From NCBI GenBank assembly GCA_013289015.1, contig JABDAV010000011.1, positions 1 through 52,429 of the forward strand: a stretch of 52,429 nt of DNA. The letters are read 5' to 3'. The notes under the pieces were generated by a model. That model worked only from the letters and a program-made list of their open reading frames with translations. It was not told where the DNA came from and made no database searches. Of this stretch, positions 15,016-24,412 are shown one piece after another (position 1 is the first letter of the stretch; every line of letters starts with the position of its first letter). The translations under genes were made by a program, and so were the position numbers. This DNA comes from Bacteroidota bacterium. GTDB lineage: Bacteria > Bacteroidota > Bacteroidia > Chitinophagales > Chitinophagaceae.

Positions 15016-17538
15016 CTATTTATTCTGCGGCAACGCAATTAAATTAGCCATTAAACGATAAGCACCATCAACACCTGCCGGCAACTGCCTGAAGAAAACA
15101 ATGCCTGCATATACAAAATTACCTTTCCCATATTTCGCAATAACGAGCGCACCATTGCTTTCGGGTTCATTCACATCATGCATACCTAACGGTGCTTCAA
15201 AGTGACTATCCAATTGCTCCGCGTGATAGGTGCTGCGTTCCTGTATCCAGTTATTAAAATCTGCATTGGTTATTTTATTAGGATAATTCAATGCAGCAGT
15301 TTCAGGCAACAAAATATGTACATCAGCATTTTCTTCTGTTACCCTTGTTCTGCTGATATTAAAATTATACGGACCAATATTCGCTCTTACAGAACCAATC
15401 TGGTTATTAGTATTGTACTGAACAATCAGGTTGCCGCCATCTTTTATATAGTTCATCAGAACACTATATTTTTCATTCAGCCATTCATGTACATTGTATG
15501 CGCGCACACCTGTAATAATCGCATCAAATTGTTTTAAGCTGGAAGGCGTAACATCTTTCTCATTTAAGAATTTTACATCATAACCCATTTGCTGCAAACT
15601 CTCCGGCAACTTATCTCCCGCTCCTGCAATATAGCCAATGTGCTTGCCTACAGTTTTCACTTGTGCATTTACAACATGAATTTTATCTGTTGCATAATAA
15701 TGTATGTAAGGAATATGATCGTATTGAATGGAATGCAAATCGCCTGTATACGACTCTGGTTTGTTGTTGATGCTAACTTCAACCGCAACTGATGGTTGAC
15801 CTTTAGATGCTTTATAATATTTTGATAAAGGGAAACTGAAATCATACACCTGGTTATATTCAAGGTCAACCGTTGTATCTCTTATAAACGATGAATCCTT
15901 ATCCTGCACAAAAAATAATTTCAGTTTTGTTTGTGCAGATTCAACATACGATTTAACCTGCGTATGCACTTCATCAATTTTTATGGATTGATCGTTTTGT
16001 TTGATGTTGGTTAATACTACTGAAGGTTGCGCAGAAATGCTTAAAGGATGAATTACAATAAATGGTTCATACATTTCTCCTTTAACCGGATCGGTGAATT
16101 TATATTGAACAGGTTTATTTATTGTGATATCAGTGCCGTTAACAGTGAAAGTGAACAATGCATTGTAGGCAGCATCATTTTGTGGCTTGCCGATAAGTTG
16201 TTGATCTTTCACTCTGAAACTTCCAATGCTGTCGATTCCGTATTGCAACCAATATGGTTGTGTGACAGGCGTAGCATCATCAACCAAAAAACTGTGACTG
16301 AAATTATAATTCTTATCGGTAGATAAATTTTGATTGAGTGCAGAATCCATTGATAACAATTGTACATTTTTTAAACTAACATCTGCATTCAACCGCTTGT
16401 TCACAAAGAACTGAACATTGAATTTTTGTTGCTGTACAGCAAATTCATTTTCCGTTGTTGCTTCGGCATAAATACCGCTGCATTCAACTATCAGTTGTTT
16501 TACTTCATTCAGTTTTTTATTCTTCCAATAACTATCGGGTAATTGTTGTACAGAAGTGTACAGCTTCACCAAATCATTCACAGAATTTTCAGGATGTTCA
16601 AACTGAAAGCTTTTAATTATCGCATCCACCTGCGGTTGAATACTGGTTGCGCCATTCACTCTTTGCCAGGTTGTATCAACACCATCAAACAAACTTGAAG
16701 TGGGCGCATCTCCACCTGTTGTTGCAAAGAATTCATACGATTCTCCTCTTTGCGCAGATACGCCAAAACCCTGGCTCTTATGCTGGCTACGGCTTTTAGC
16801 TGCGATCTCTCCATAACTTGTTCCGAGCAATGCATTATAACCGCCAGCATCTAATTTAAACTGGTCGTTGCTTGTTGTATTATTACCGCCAAAGTTGAAT
16901 GTGTTCCATAAAATTCTTTTTGCCTGCCATGGTTTTACACCGTACTTAAACTGTTCAGGAAACTTTGTTGGATCAGCAGCTGCGGCAAATGCTTCATTCG
17001 CTAAAATAGAGGAAGCAGCATGATGACCATGCCCTGCTCTTGCATCGCCCGGAAAACGGGTGATGATAATATCGGGCTGAAAATTTCTTATTACCCAAAC
17101 AATATCGCTCAATATTTTATCATGATTCCAGAAACGCAATGCTTCATCAGAACTTTTTGAAAAACCAAAATCATATGCTCTGCTGAAAAATTGTTCCGTA
17201 CCATCAATCCTTCTTGCTGATAATAATTCCTGTGTGCGTATCAAACCCAGGTCAATGCCTTGTTCATCGCCAATTAAATTCTGGCCGCCATCTCCACGTG
17301 TTAAACTCATGTAACCTGTTCTGTACAAACCATCATTTGCGAAATAAGCAAGCAACCTTGTATTCTCATCATCGGGATGCGCAGCAATGTATAATACGCT
17401 GCCTAATACATCCAGCTTTTTTAATTGCTGATAAATATCGGCGCTGTTATACGTTGCGGGTGCCTGTGCAAATGAAAGATTATTAAAAGAGAGCAGGACC
17501 ATCACAAAAAAAATCCAGACTAAAATTCTTTGTTGCAT
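15016..17538 (-). CDS. Secreted PIG-L family deacetylase with a C-terminal amidotransferase-like domain
   Basis: The 840-residue protein starts with a signal peptide ending at FAQA. Residues about 40-230 form the LmbE/PIG-L fold with the zinc motif IAAHPDDE (AHPDD) and a second metal site in GHGHHAAS. These enzymes remove acetyl groups from GlcNAc-type sugars. The middle (about 280-640) is beta-rich with no motif I recognise. The last 200 residues (IGYIAGAGDKLPESLQQMGY, KQFDAIITGVRAYN, YIKDGGNLIVQYN) look like a ThuA/class I amidotransferase-type fold, lacking an obvious catalytic Cys. This large multidomain layout is common in Bacteroidota. Substrate is unknown. Confidence 0.85.
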   Translation of the reverse strand: MQQRILVWIFFVMVLLSFNNLSFAQAPATYNSADIYQQLKKLDVLGSVLYIAAHPDDENTRLLAYFANDGLYRTGYMSLTRGDGGQNLIGDEQGIDLGLIRTQELLSARRIDGTEQFFSRAYDFGFSKSSDEALRFWNHDKILSDIVWVIRNFQPDIIITRFPGDARAGHGHHAASSILANEAFAAAADPTKFPEQFKYGVKPWQAKRILWNTFNFGGNNTTSNDQFKLDAGGYNALLGTSYGEIAAKSRSQHKSQGFGVSAQRGESYEFFATTGGDAPTSSLFDGVDTTWQRVNGATSIQPQVDAIIKSFQFEHPENSVNDLVKLYTSVQQLPDSYWKNKKLNEVKQLIVECSGIYAEATTENEFAVQQQKFNVQFFVNKRLNADVSLKNVQLLSMDSALNQNLSTDKNYNFSHSFLVDDATPVTQPYWLQYGIDSIGSFRVKDQQLIGKPQNDAAYNALFTFTVNGTDITINKPVQYKFTDPVKGEMYEPFIVIHPLSISAQPSVVLTNIKQNDQSIKIDEVHTQVKSYVESAQTKLKLFFVQDKDSSFIRDTTVDLEYNQVYDFSFPLSKYYKASKGQPSVAVEVSINNKPESYTGDLHSIQYDHIPYIHYYATDKIHVVNAQVKTVGKHIGYIAGAGDKLPESLQQMGYDVKFLNEKDVTPSSLKQFDAIITGVRAYNVHEWLNEKYSVLMNYIKDGGNLIVQYNTNNQIGSVRANIGPYNFNISRTRVTEENADVHILLPETAALNYPNKITNADFNNWIQERSTYHAEQLDSHFEAPLGMHDVNEPESNGALVIAKYGKGNFVYAGIVFFRQLPAGVDGAYRLMANLIALPQNK

Positions 17539-17557
17539 GCTTCTAAAATTAATTGTG

Positions 17558-17565
17558 CGAAGATA
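17558..17565 (-). promoter_or_regulatory. Probable -7 box of the PIG-L gene
   Basis: The minus strand reads TATCTTCG, one base off the Bacteroidota -7 consensus TAnnTTTG, about 20 bases upstream of the ATG. No clear -33 box is seen. Confidence 0.4.
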
Positions 17566-17688
17566 AACGGCATTATGTCACAAAAAGAAAGTTGCAATAG
17601 CAAAAAAGGTAACCGAACCTGAGATTAGGAATTATGGAATGTAACAGCCCTGAAACAGGCATTTAATATAGAGGAGATAGCGAGGTAT

Positions 17689-17754
17689 GCAGGTATAAGT
17701 TAGCTATAACTAAGCTATAGCTAAGCTATATGTTGGCTATAAGATGGGTATATA
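17689..17754. repeat. Six imperfect tandem copies of an 11-bp unit
   Basis: Within the 456-base gap between the PIG-L and phospholipase genes, the units GCAGGTATAAG, TTAGCTATAAC, TAAGCTATAGC, TAAGCTATATG, TTGGCTATAAG and ATGGGTATATA follow without a break. The core G(C/G)TATA recurs every 11 bases, about one helix turn. The rest of the gap has a 12-bp perfect palindrome GAGCTATAGCTC at 17812-17823 and a small hairpin CGTTTC/GAAACG at 17831-17845. No gene is seen there. Confidence 0.75.
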
Positions 17755-17994
17755 ATAGCCCGGTTTTCCCGGCCAGAGTTTGTAAAGTTTTAATAAGAGA
17801 GTTGCTGATAAGAGCTATAGCTCCCTCTCCCGTTTCGTAGAAACGACTGACCGGTAGTTAAACAATAATAAGCCCCAGGATGAGCTAACAACGAAATGTT
17901 CCTATCGGAATAAAAAGATCAGAGCGTAAGCGTTTTCGTGGAATTTATTAGTGCAGGTTGTTATTTTTGATGCAGTAGTTCAACGAAGGTTCAC

Positions 17995-20511
17995 TCAAAT
18001 TTCGGCGCCCATTAAAGGATCGCTTTTGCTTTCACGTCCTGTTTCAATATGACCTGCATAACGTTTTTCGAAAACAGTACTGCCTTCTACAAAAACGCTG
18101 AAATCGTACCAGCTGAAACTTTTTGTAACGTCTAATGTTATTATGGTTGGTGTTGCGCTTTCATTCACGTTGGGTATATCTTTTTCGATTGGTGCAAATG
18201 TTTTATAAGCGTTATCAATTATTCTTATTTTATACCTGTTATTCAAATCAGGATTGATAAAACTCATTACAATCTTACCTGTATAATTTGGTTTCTTTCC
18301 AATTACACTCCAGTTAATATCATCATAGCGGAAGTTTATTAAAGCCGGCGGATCATTTTTATCACCTTTGAATGAACGGTAAAAACCATTCGGGCCATAT
18401 ACACGAATATTATACGCACCATTTTCAAAATCGCCCAGCATTGTTTTATCAAATAACTGATCGCCTGCAGCTACTGCATAATTTTTTACTTTGAATTCTT
18501 TACCATAATTATAAACAGTAAAAGGACAGCCTGTAGTTTTATCTTCAAATAAAACATTTGAAGCGACCATGCTTATTGAAAAGAAAGTTTTATCAGCACT
18601 CAATTCACCATCAACATCCAGATCATACGGCAATGCGCATGCAGGTCGTGTGCCTTTTTCCTGCTGCGGCATATAAGAAGAACTGTTGGGATTTTTATTG
18701 ATGACTGCGATTTCACCTGCATTTAAACTTTTATAATTGGATGGAACATTTTTGAATTTTGCTTTGTGAATACTTTCAATGAACGGATCTTTTTTAAGGA
18801 ACGGAAGCGCTTCTATCTTTCCGCCATCATATTGGCGAAAGGTTGAAGTAAGATCACCGCAAACAGTACGGCGCCATTGTGTAATGTTTGTTTCTTTAAT
18901 ATTTTTCCCCAACTTTTTATTTAAAAATAATTCAAGGAATTGCAAACATGAAGTGTGATCAAACACTTCTGAATTTACATAACCACCACGGCTCCACGGC
19001 GAAGCAATTACCATAGGCACACGAAACCCAAGTCCTATTGGCCCGGGAATATCCTGCTCCAGTTTTACATGATCCAATCTTGTATCAATGCCGTTGGAAA
19101 CTGAACCTGTTCCAGGGTTTTGATATTGCGGCGCAACAAATGGCGGCACATGATCGTAGTAGCCATCATTCTCATCATAAGTAAGAATAAAAATTGTTTT
19201 CTTCCATACTTCAGGATTTTTTGTAAGTATATCTATGGTTTCAGAAAGATACCACGAACCAAACCAGGGCGCACTTGGATGATCGGAAAAATTTTCCGGC
19301 GCTGCCAGCCATGAAACAGTTGGCAGGCTGCCGCTTTCAACATCTTTTCTGAATTGATCTAGCACATCACCTTTCGGAATATTTATTTCGCGATCAACCG
19401 TTCCATCAGTATAATTTAATGCAGCTAATTCGCGCCTGTAAGGATCTCCTTCATTTATAGTGAAAGCTTTTTTATGTATGTTCTTTTTTTGTTGCGATAA
19501 GTTATTAAAAGCTTCTGCTGTATATTTTTCTTTATCTTCTTTAGCTGTTTGCAACCATTGTTGTTTATGCTTTAGTTCTTCATCAGCATCTTTATATTCT
19601 TTACTATCTGCCTGCAGTGATTGCATTTTTAATTGCAGGTCATTTATATCTGCCTGCAATAATTCAATGCGCTTTGGCAAATAATCAACATAAGATTTTA
19701 AATGCTTCACATTGTACTGCGTAAAAAATTCCAATACATTATCGCCAAAATTTCCCAGCCATGAATCTTCTTCGCCTGTCCAGTCGCTGTAAATATTTAC
19801 TTCATTCTGATATACTTTCCATGAAATATTATTTTCTTCCAGCAGCTCAGGAAATGTTCTCCATTCCACTCCTTTTTCTATATCATCGTTATCAATAAAT
19901 GCTCTTGAATCTTCATTGAGTTCTCCTCTTATTGTCCCACTCCAGAAATGGAGCCTGTTTGGGTCTGTAGGCGTTAGTGAAGAACAAAAATTATGATCGC
20001 AAACAGTAAATGCATCTGCCAATGCATAATAAAAAGGAATATCATCTCTTGTATAATAGCCCATGGTTAAAGGCATATTCGCGTATGCTTCATCGCCCGA
20101 TTTTTTTGCTTCGATCCAGTTATCATGCCTGCCATCATTGCGCGCACCAACCTGGCTGTGACGGCCATGCGGTAAAGAACCCATCCATGTGATCTTTGTA
20201 TCTTTTATATCAAGTCTGAAGGGTGCATAGGTTTCGCCTTTTGCATTTGTTTGCAGCCATACTGTATTGTTGTTGGGCAATTGAAATGCACGCGGATCGT
20301 TAAAGCCTCTTACACCGCGTAATGTTCCGAAAGCATGATCGAATGAACGGTTCTCCTGCATCAGCAACACAATATGTTCTGCATCAAAAAAAGTACTGCC
20401 TGGTGCAGGATCAATGGCAAACGCTTTTTGTATTGATGCCGGTAAAGTTGCTATGCCTGCAGCGCCGCCAAGCATCATTATCTTACTTAAAAATTCCCGC
20501 CTTGTATCCAT
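17995..20511 (-). CDS. Phosphocholine-type phospholipase C (acid-phosphatase-superfamily PLC)
   Basis: The 838-residue enzyme starts with a Tat-type signal (DTRREFLSKIMMLGGAAG), so it is exported folded. The catalytic domain begins HIVLLMQENRSFDHAFGTLRG; the Glu-Asn-Arg-Ser-Phe-Asp-His block is the family signature. Further metal-site blocks follow: SLTPTDPNRLHFWSG, FILTYDENDGYYDHVPP and VPMVIASPWSRGG. A lysine- and glutamine-rich coiled-coil stretch (about residues 270-350) is inserted before the middle block. The C-terminal 200 residues hold two beta domains of the DUF756 type. It should hydrolyse phosphatidylcholine or sphingomyelin outside the cytoplasm, perhaps to gain phosphate or choline. 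It is a single gene on the minus strand with 110 gene-free bases upstream. Confidence 0.92.
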   Translation of the reverse strand: MDTRREFLSKIMMLGGAAGIATLPASIQKAFAIDPAPGSTFFDAEHIVLLMQENRSFDHAFGTLRGVRGFNDPRAFQLPNNNTVWLQTNAKGETYAPFRLDIKDTKITWMGSLPHGRHSQVGARNDGRHDNWIEAKKSGDEAYANMPLTMGYYTRDDIPFYYALADAFTVCDHNFCSSLTPTDPNRLHFWSGTIRGELNEDSRAFIDNDDIEKGVEWRTFPELLEENNISWKVYQNEVNIYSDWTGEEDSWLGNFGDNVLEFFTQYNVKHLKSYVDYLPKRIELLQADINDLQLKMQSLQADSKEYKDADEELKHKQQWLQTAKEDKEKYTAEAFNNLSQQKKNIHKKAFTINEGDPYRRELAALNYTDGTVDREINIPKGDVLDQFRKDVESGSLPTVSWLAAPENFSDHPSAPWFGSWYLSETIDILTKNPEVWKKTIFILTYDENDGYYDHVPPFVAPQYQNPGTGSVSNGIDTRLDHVKLEQDIPGPIGLGFRVPMVIASPWSRGGYVNSEVFDHTSCLQFLELFLNKKLGKNIKETNITQWRRTVCGDLTSTFRQYDGGKIEALPFLKKDPFIESIHKAKFKNVPSNYKSLNAGEIAVINKNPNSSSYMPQQEKGTRPACALPYDLDVDGELSADKTFFSISMVASNVLFEDKTTGCPFTVYNYGKEFKVKNYAVAAGDQLFDKTMLGDFENGAYNIRVYGPNGFYRSFKGDKNDPPALINFRYDDINWSVIGKKPNYTGKIVMSFINPDLNNRYKIRIIDNAYKTFAPIEKDIPNVNESATPTIITLDVTKSFSWYDFSVFVEGSTVFEKRYAGHIETGRESKSDPLMGAEI

Positions 20512-20622
20512 AAAAAATAAATAAAGAAGGCAAGATAAAAGAAACAGAAATTTTGCTTTGTTATTTATTGATTAACATTTGAAAAGAAAGGTCAGCAGCA
20601 ATGCATGCGTTTCATACAAAAT

Positions 20623-21252
20623 CTATTGTTCGACTATTATGTTGTATTTATCCAAAAGTCCTGCGATGCCATGCAAAGAAAACTTCGCCTGTTTGATTTT
20701 ATTTAATTCAGGATCGATCGAATAATTATATGCTGTTCGCAGATCTGCTTTTTCCAAAACAGTGTTTTCAAATTTTGTATTTAAAAGATCACAGTCAGCA
20801 AATATTCCACCGGCTACATCGCAATCAGTAAAATCAGTTTCCTGCAATTGAGTATGTTTAAAAACAGTATTCTTAATTTTTGTTTTGTAGAATGATGAAT
20901 GATTCAACGTGCAGTTATCAAAACCAAATGCAAGACCGAATTTGCTGCAATCATTAAATATCAATCCAAGCATTTTACAACCGGTGAATTGCACATCCCG
21001 AAAAGTTGTGTTGTTTAATTTTATTAGACTAAGGTTACAATTACTGAAAGTGCAATCAATAAAACCTGCATATGAAAAATCTGTATTGGAAAGATCACAA
21101 TTATTGAACGTGCAATTTTCAAATTCCTGTTCAATAAATTGTAATTGCACGCAATCAGCAGCGCTGAAATTCATATTTTCCTTAAACAACATATTCTTTG
21201 CTGATATCTGCTTTATGATGCTATAAAATATTTTACTCGTTGAACTTTTCAA
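20623..21252 (-). CDS. Pentapeptide-repeat protein
   Basis: The 209-residue protein is built from tandem five-residue units of the A(D/N)LXX kind: FENCTFNNCDLSNTDFSYAG, then FIDCTFSNCNLS and FKHTQLQETDFTDCD. These fold as a right-handed square beta-helix. A break around residues 95-115 splits it into two sets. It resembles the Qnr/McbG branch, in which some members protect DNA gyrase, but that role cannot be claimed here. The start at 21252 overlaps the end of the esterase gene by 20 bases, so the two are probably co-transcribed; an internal ATG at 21192 is another possible start. Confidence 0.85.
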   Translation of the reverse strand: MKSSTSKIFYSIIKQISAKNMLFKENMNFSAADCVQLQFIEQEFENCTFNNCDLSNTDFSYAGFIDCTFSNCNLSLIKLNNTTFRDVQFTGCKMLGLIFNDCSKFGLAFGFDNCTLNHSSFYKTKIKNTVFKHTQLQETDFTDCDVAGGIFADCDLLNTKFENTVLEKADLRTAYNYSIDPELNKIKQAKFSLHGIAGLLDKYNIIVEQ

Positions 21253-22210
21253 ACATCTGCTTTGCAGACATAGTGTACATTGGCTTGATATCAGGGTCTT
21301 TTACTGATGTATCAATTTCATATTGCTTTTTGTCAAAAACATAATCATTTATAAAATCAAATATCACCTGTTGATCTAATAACATCGGCAGCACCGAAAC
21401 TTCATGACCGAGATCTACTTCGGTGTAAAGATGAAAAGGATAATTATTCTTCTTAAATGTTTTTGCTATTACAGATGAGCCGTAAAATCCTTTATTAAAA
21501 AATCTTATCTGCTTATAAGGAACGATCTTATCAGCAGTACCATGAAACATTAAAACAGGGGCAGGAACTTGTTTATATTTCAACTTCCCATCAAAACTTA
21601 AAACAGCGCCTGAAAATGAAATAACACCTGCATATATAAAACCTGCAGGCAATTTTTTTGCGATTGGAAGATCGTTGCACAAACTGAACTCAGCAGTTTG
21701 CGCAGTTATGCCGCCTGAACTGGAGCCTGAGATTATAATTTTACTTGTGTCTATTCCCAATTCATCTTTATGATTGATTACCCAGTTGGTTGCATCATAT
21801 AAATCATCAACAGCCATATTCACTGCGTTTCTTAAAGGCGCTGTATTAAAAACAGAAACGCTTTTAGCGCCTTTTAATCCTAACCTGTAGGAGATAGAAA
21901 TACAAACAAAACCATGTTGTGTAACACTGTTGAAAAAGCCATTGTAAATTTTGCTGTCACGGGTGCCTCTTACAAAAGCGCCACCGAAGACAAATATGAT
22001 ACAAGGCTTTTTGATATTGGTCGCAGGATCATACGTGTAAACATCCAAACCCAATTCGGCAGAATCTTTTTTAACATACACAAAACTTTGTTTTTTAATT
22101 TCAGGATCAAGCGGCTTAAATAAACTATCAGGAAAATATTGTGCATTTACATTTAAAGTTTGTACTACACAAAAGCCGGCTATCACTGCTGTGATTATTC
22201 TCTTATTCAT
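21233..22210 (-). CDS. Secreted alpha/beta-hydrolase (esterase, HSL-like)
   Basis: The 325-residue protein has a signal peptide ending near VNAQ. The catalytic residues are visible: an oxyanion loop IFVFGGAFVRGT in place of HGGG, the nucleophile Ser in GSSSGG, an Asp in FHGTADKIVP and a His in DLGHEVS. This fits a carboxylesterase/BD-FAE type enzyme, possibly removing acetyl or feruloyl groups from plant polysaccharides. Substrate is inference. It is the first gene of a two-gene minus-strand unit with the pentapeptide-repeat protein and is divergent from susR, with 241 bases between. Confidence 0.85.
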   Translation of the reverse strand: MNKRIITAVIAGFCVVQTLNVNAQYFPDSLFKPLDPEIKKQSFVYVKKDSAELGLDVYTYDPATNIKKPCIIFVFGGAFVRGTRDSKIYNGFFNSVTQHGFVCISISYRLGLKGAKSVSVFNTAPLRNAVNMAVDDLYDATNWVINHKDELGIDTSKIIISGSSSGGITAQTAEFSLCNDLPIAKKLPAGFIYAGVISFSGAVLSFDGKLKYKQVPAPVLMFHGTADKIVPYKQIRFFNKGFYGSSVIAKTFKKNNYPFHLYTEVDLGHEVSVLPMLLDQQVIFDFINDYVFDKKQYEIDTSVKDPDIKPMYTMSAKQMFEKFNE

Positions 22211-22424
22211 AAAAAATTTAATTATTGCACTTGCTTCATGTATAATGATGCACCTCCAATATGCCGTGCTATTTAATAATTATCGAACGCCGTAAAGCAT
22301 AATATTACACGCATTCTATAAAAAATAATGTTATATTTATTCAGCTAAAAAACACATTTGCCTTTTTAGTAATACACTAATTGAATCCTAACATTTTAAA
22401 CACAGCGGCACATAACAAAAAACA

Positions 22425-22432
22425 TAGTTTTG
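22425..22432 (+). promoter_or_regulatory. Probable -7 box of susR
   Basis: TAGTTTTG matches the Bacteroidota -7 consensus TAnnTTTG exactly and lies 19 bases upstream of the ATG. No matching -33 box is evident. Confidence 0.45.
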
Positions 22433-22451
22433 CACAGTTCTTAAGCCAGGT

Positions 22452-24050
22452 ATGCATAAACGAGTGCTTTTTATAATTGTTTCATGGGGTTTGTTAGCAG
22501 TTAATTGCGCTGCTTCCGACTCTTTACTTGTTACACTTCAAAATACAATTGGCGAATCCGCACAGTTTGATGCATTGAAAATAAAAGAGATCAATGGAAT
22601 AAAAACAGCGTTGATTGCTTCGCAATCATCACCCGAAAAACTATTTGATCAGAACGATAAATTATATGAAGCGTATAAAGTTTTCAATTACGATTCAGCA
22701 TATTTATATGCAGGAAAAATGCTGCAGATAGCACAGCAGGCAAACGATCCGGGTCTTATCATAATTTCAAAATTGCGGTTTACATTTATTATGCTGTCAA
22801 CAGGTTTATACCGCGAAACCTTTGATACGCTTCAATCCATAAAGATTCAAAATAAACCTGATTCTTTAAAAGCAGCTTATTACACTTTGCTTGGCAGGTA
22901 TTATTACGATTTAGCCTATTACGATTTTGATACATACCATTCGGTTAATTATGATATCCAGGGTTCACAGTTTATAGATTCAGCATTATTATATTATAAT
23001 CAAAATTCTTTTGAGTATAATTATTACAGCGGCCTGAAGTTATTCAAGCAGGCAAAGCTGGATGAAGCCGCAGCTTTTTTTGAAAGATTAATGGCTGATA
23101 AAAAACTTACACAACATCAAACTGCATTAACGGCTTCCACACTCAGTGGTATTTATATGCAAAAAGGCAATACAAATAAAGCAATTGAGCTTTTAAAAAT
23201 TTCTGCCATTGCTGATATAAAAAGTTCCACAAAAGAAGTTTCGGCAATTTCAAATCTTGCAGAGCTATTGTATCAAAAAGGTGATGTGGAAAATGCCTCA
23301 ATGTTCATTGAGAAAGCAATTGCTGATGCAGATTTTTACGGAGCGCGTCAGCGTAAAGTGCAGTTAAGTTCCATCCTGCCGCTGATTGATAATGAGCGCA
23401 TCCGTTCTTCTGATGCAAAAAGAAATGTTGCCATTCAGTACGGTATTGCCGTTACACTTTTTGTGATTGTGCTTGTGGTTTTAATTATTGTGATAAGAAA
23501 ACAGGTAAAAAAGCTGGAAGCTGCAAAACAGGTTATTACCGAAGCACATTCTATGCAATGGCACATTAACGAAAAACTGGAAGAGGCTAACAAAATTAAA
23601 GAGGAATATATTGGCTACTTTTTCAAACTGGATTCAGAATATTTTGCGCGTATTGATAAGCTTAAAAAAACGATTGAGAAAAAATTAACTGACAAAAAGC
23701 CCGAGGACATCCGTTTTCTTTTGAACAATATTCAGCTCAAAAAAGAAAAAGAAGAACTGCTACACAATTTTGATAAGGTATTTCTGCGCATCTTTCCAAA
23801 CTTTGTAAATGCCTACAATAGTTTGTTTAAAGAAGAAGATAAAGTTAAGCTCACCGAAAATGAATACCTCAATACTGATATGCGTATTTTTGCGCTGATC
23901 CGTATCGGCATTTCTGAGAATGAAAAGATTGCCGAGATTCTTGAATATTCAGTGAATACGATCTACGCATACAAAACCCGCATCAAGAATAAATCCATTG
24001 TTTCCAATGATGATTTTGAGAAAAAGATCATGGAAATTAAGTCAGTTTAG
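22452..24050 (+). CDS. susR: SusR-like starch-locus activator (DUF6377 type)
   Basis: The 532-residue length nearly equals that of Bacteroides SusR. It starts with a signal peptide (to about CAAS), followed by a periplasmic region of TPR-like helices (AAFFERLMADKKL, NKAIELLKIS) and one membrane segment (YGIAVTLFVIVLVVLIIVI, about 336-354). The cytoplasmic part has a coiled coil and a C-terminal LuxR-like helix-turn-helix (IRIGISENEKIAEILEYSVN). In Bacteroides, SusR senses maltose and longer malto-oligosaccharides and turns on the sus genes. Its place directly upstream of susC on the same strand, with a GH13 amylase at the end, fits that role. It is the best candidate regulator of this locus. 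Confidence 0.85.
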   Translation: MHKRVLFIIVSWGLLAVNCAASDSLLVTLQNTIGESAQFDALKIKEINGIKTALIASQSSPEKLFDQNDKLYEAYKVFNYDSAYLYAGKMLQIAQQANDPGLIIISKLRFTFIMLSTGLYRETFDTLQSIKIQNKPDSLKAAYYTLLGRYYYDLAYYDFDTYHSVNYDIQGSQFIDSALLYYNQNSFEYNYYSGLKLFKQAKLDEAAAFFERLMADKKLTQHQTALTASTLSGIYMQKGNTNKAIELLKISAIADIKSSTKEVSAISNLAELLYQKGDVENASMFIEKAIADADFYGARQRKVQLSSILPLIDNERIRSSDAKRNVAIQYGIAVTLFVIVLVVLIIVIRKQVKKLEAAKQVITEAHSMQWHINEKLEEANKIKEEYIGYFFKLDSEYFARIDKLKKTIEKKLTDKKPEDIRFLLNNIQLKKEKEELLHNFDKVFLRIFPNFVNAYNSLFKEEDKVKLTENEYLNTDMRIFALIRIGISENEKIAEILEYSVNTIYAYKTRIKNKSIVSNDDFEKKIMEIKSV

Positions 24051-24412
24051 CAACTGAATGTCTGAAATGTGTTTTTATTACACGATTAAGCATCTATATT
24101 AAAGAAAATAATATTCATTTTCAAGTTATTGATTACTAACTTATTTTTTACTGAGCCCTTTCTTCAGCCTTCAATATTTTCTATACTCGGTTCGTAAAAC
24201 TTGCTTTCGCATTTCGGGTTTTCTTTTTTTGATGTTGCAAAGCTGCCCACGACTGCATATACACAAAAGGCCGCTTTACACACGAAAATGAAGATTGCTT
24301 TTGCCGCGTTCCCGCCATCGTTCTTTCTTAAATAAATCAATGAAAGTTCCGCATAGGAAATAAGGCATCACGTCTTTTTATTAAATCAAAAGCTTAAACC
24401 GTTTTATCATTT
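24051..24412 (+). promoter_or_regulatory. Gap between susR and susC, likely holding the SusR-dependent promoter
   Basis: There are 362 bases without a gene. A T-rich tract near 24210-24230 follows a segment with the repeated TTCG word (TTCGTAAAACTTGCTTTCGC then ATTTCGGG). I see no strong terminator or clear -7 box, as would be expected for an activator-dependent promoter. The operator cannot be fixed from this sequence alone. Confidence 0.4.

Noticed and set aside
17689..17754. CRISPR array
   Set aside because: Units are 11 bases, imperfect and without spacers, and no cas gene is present.
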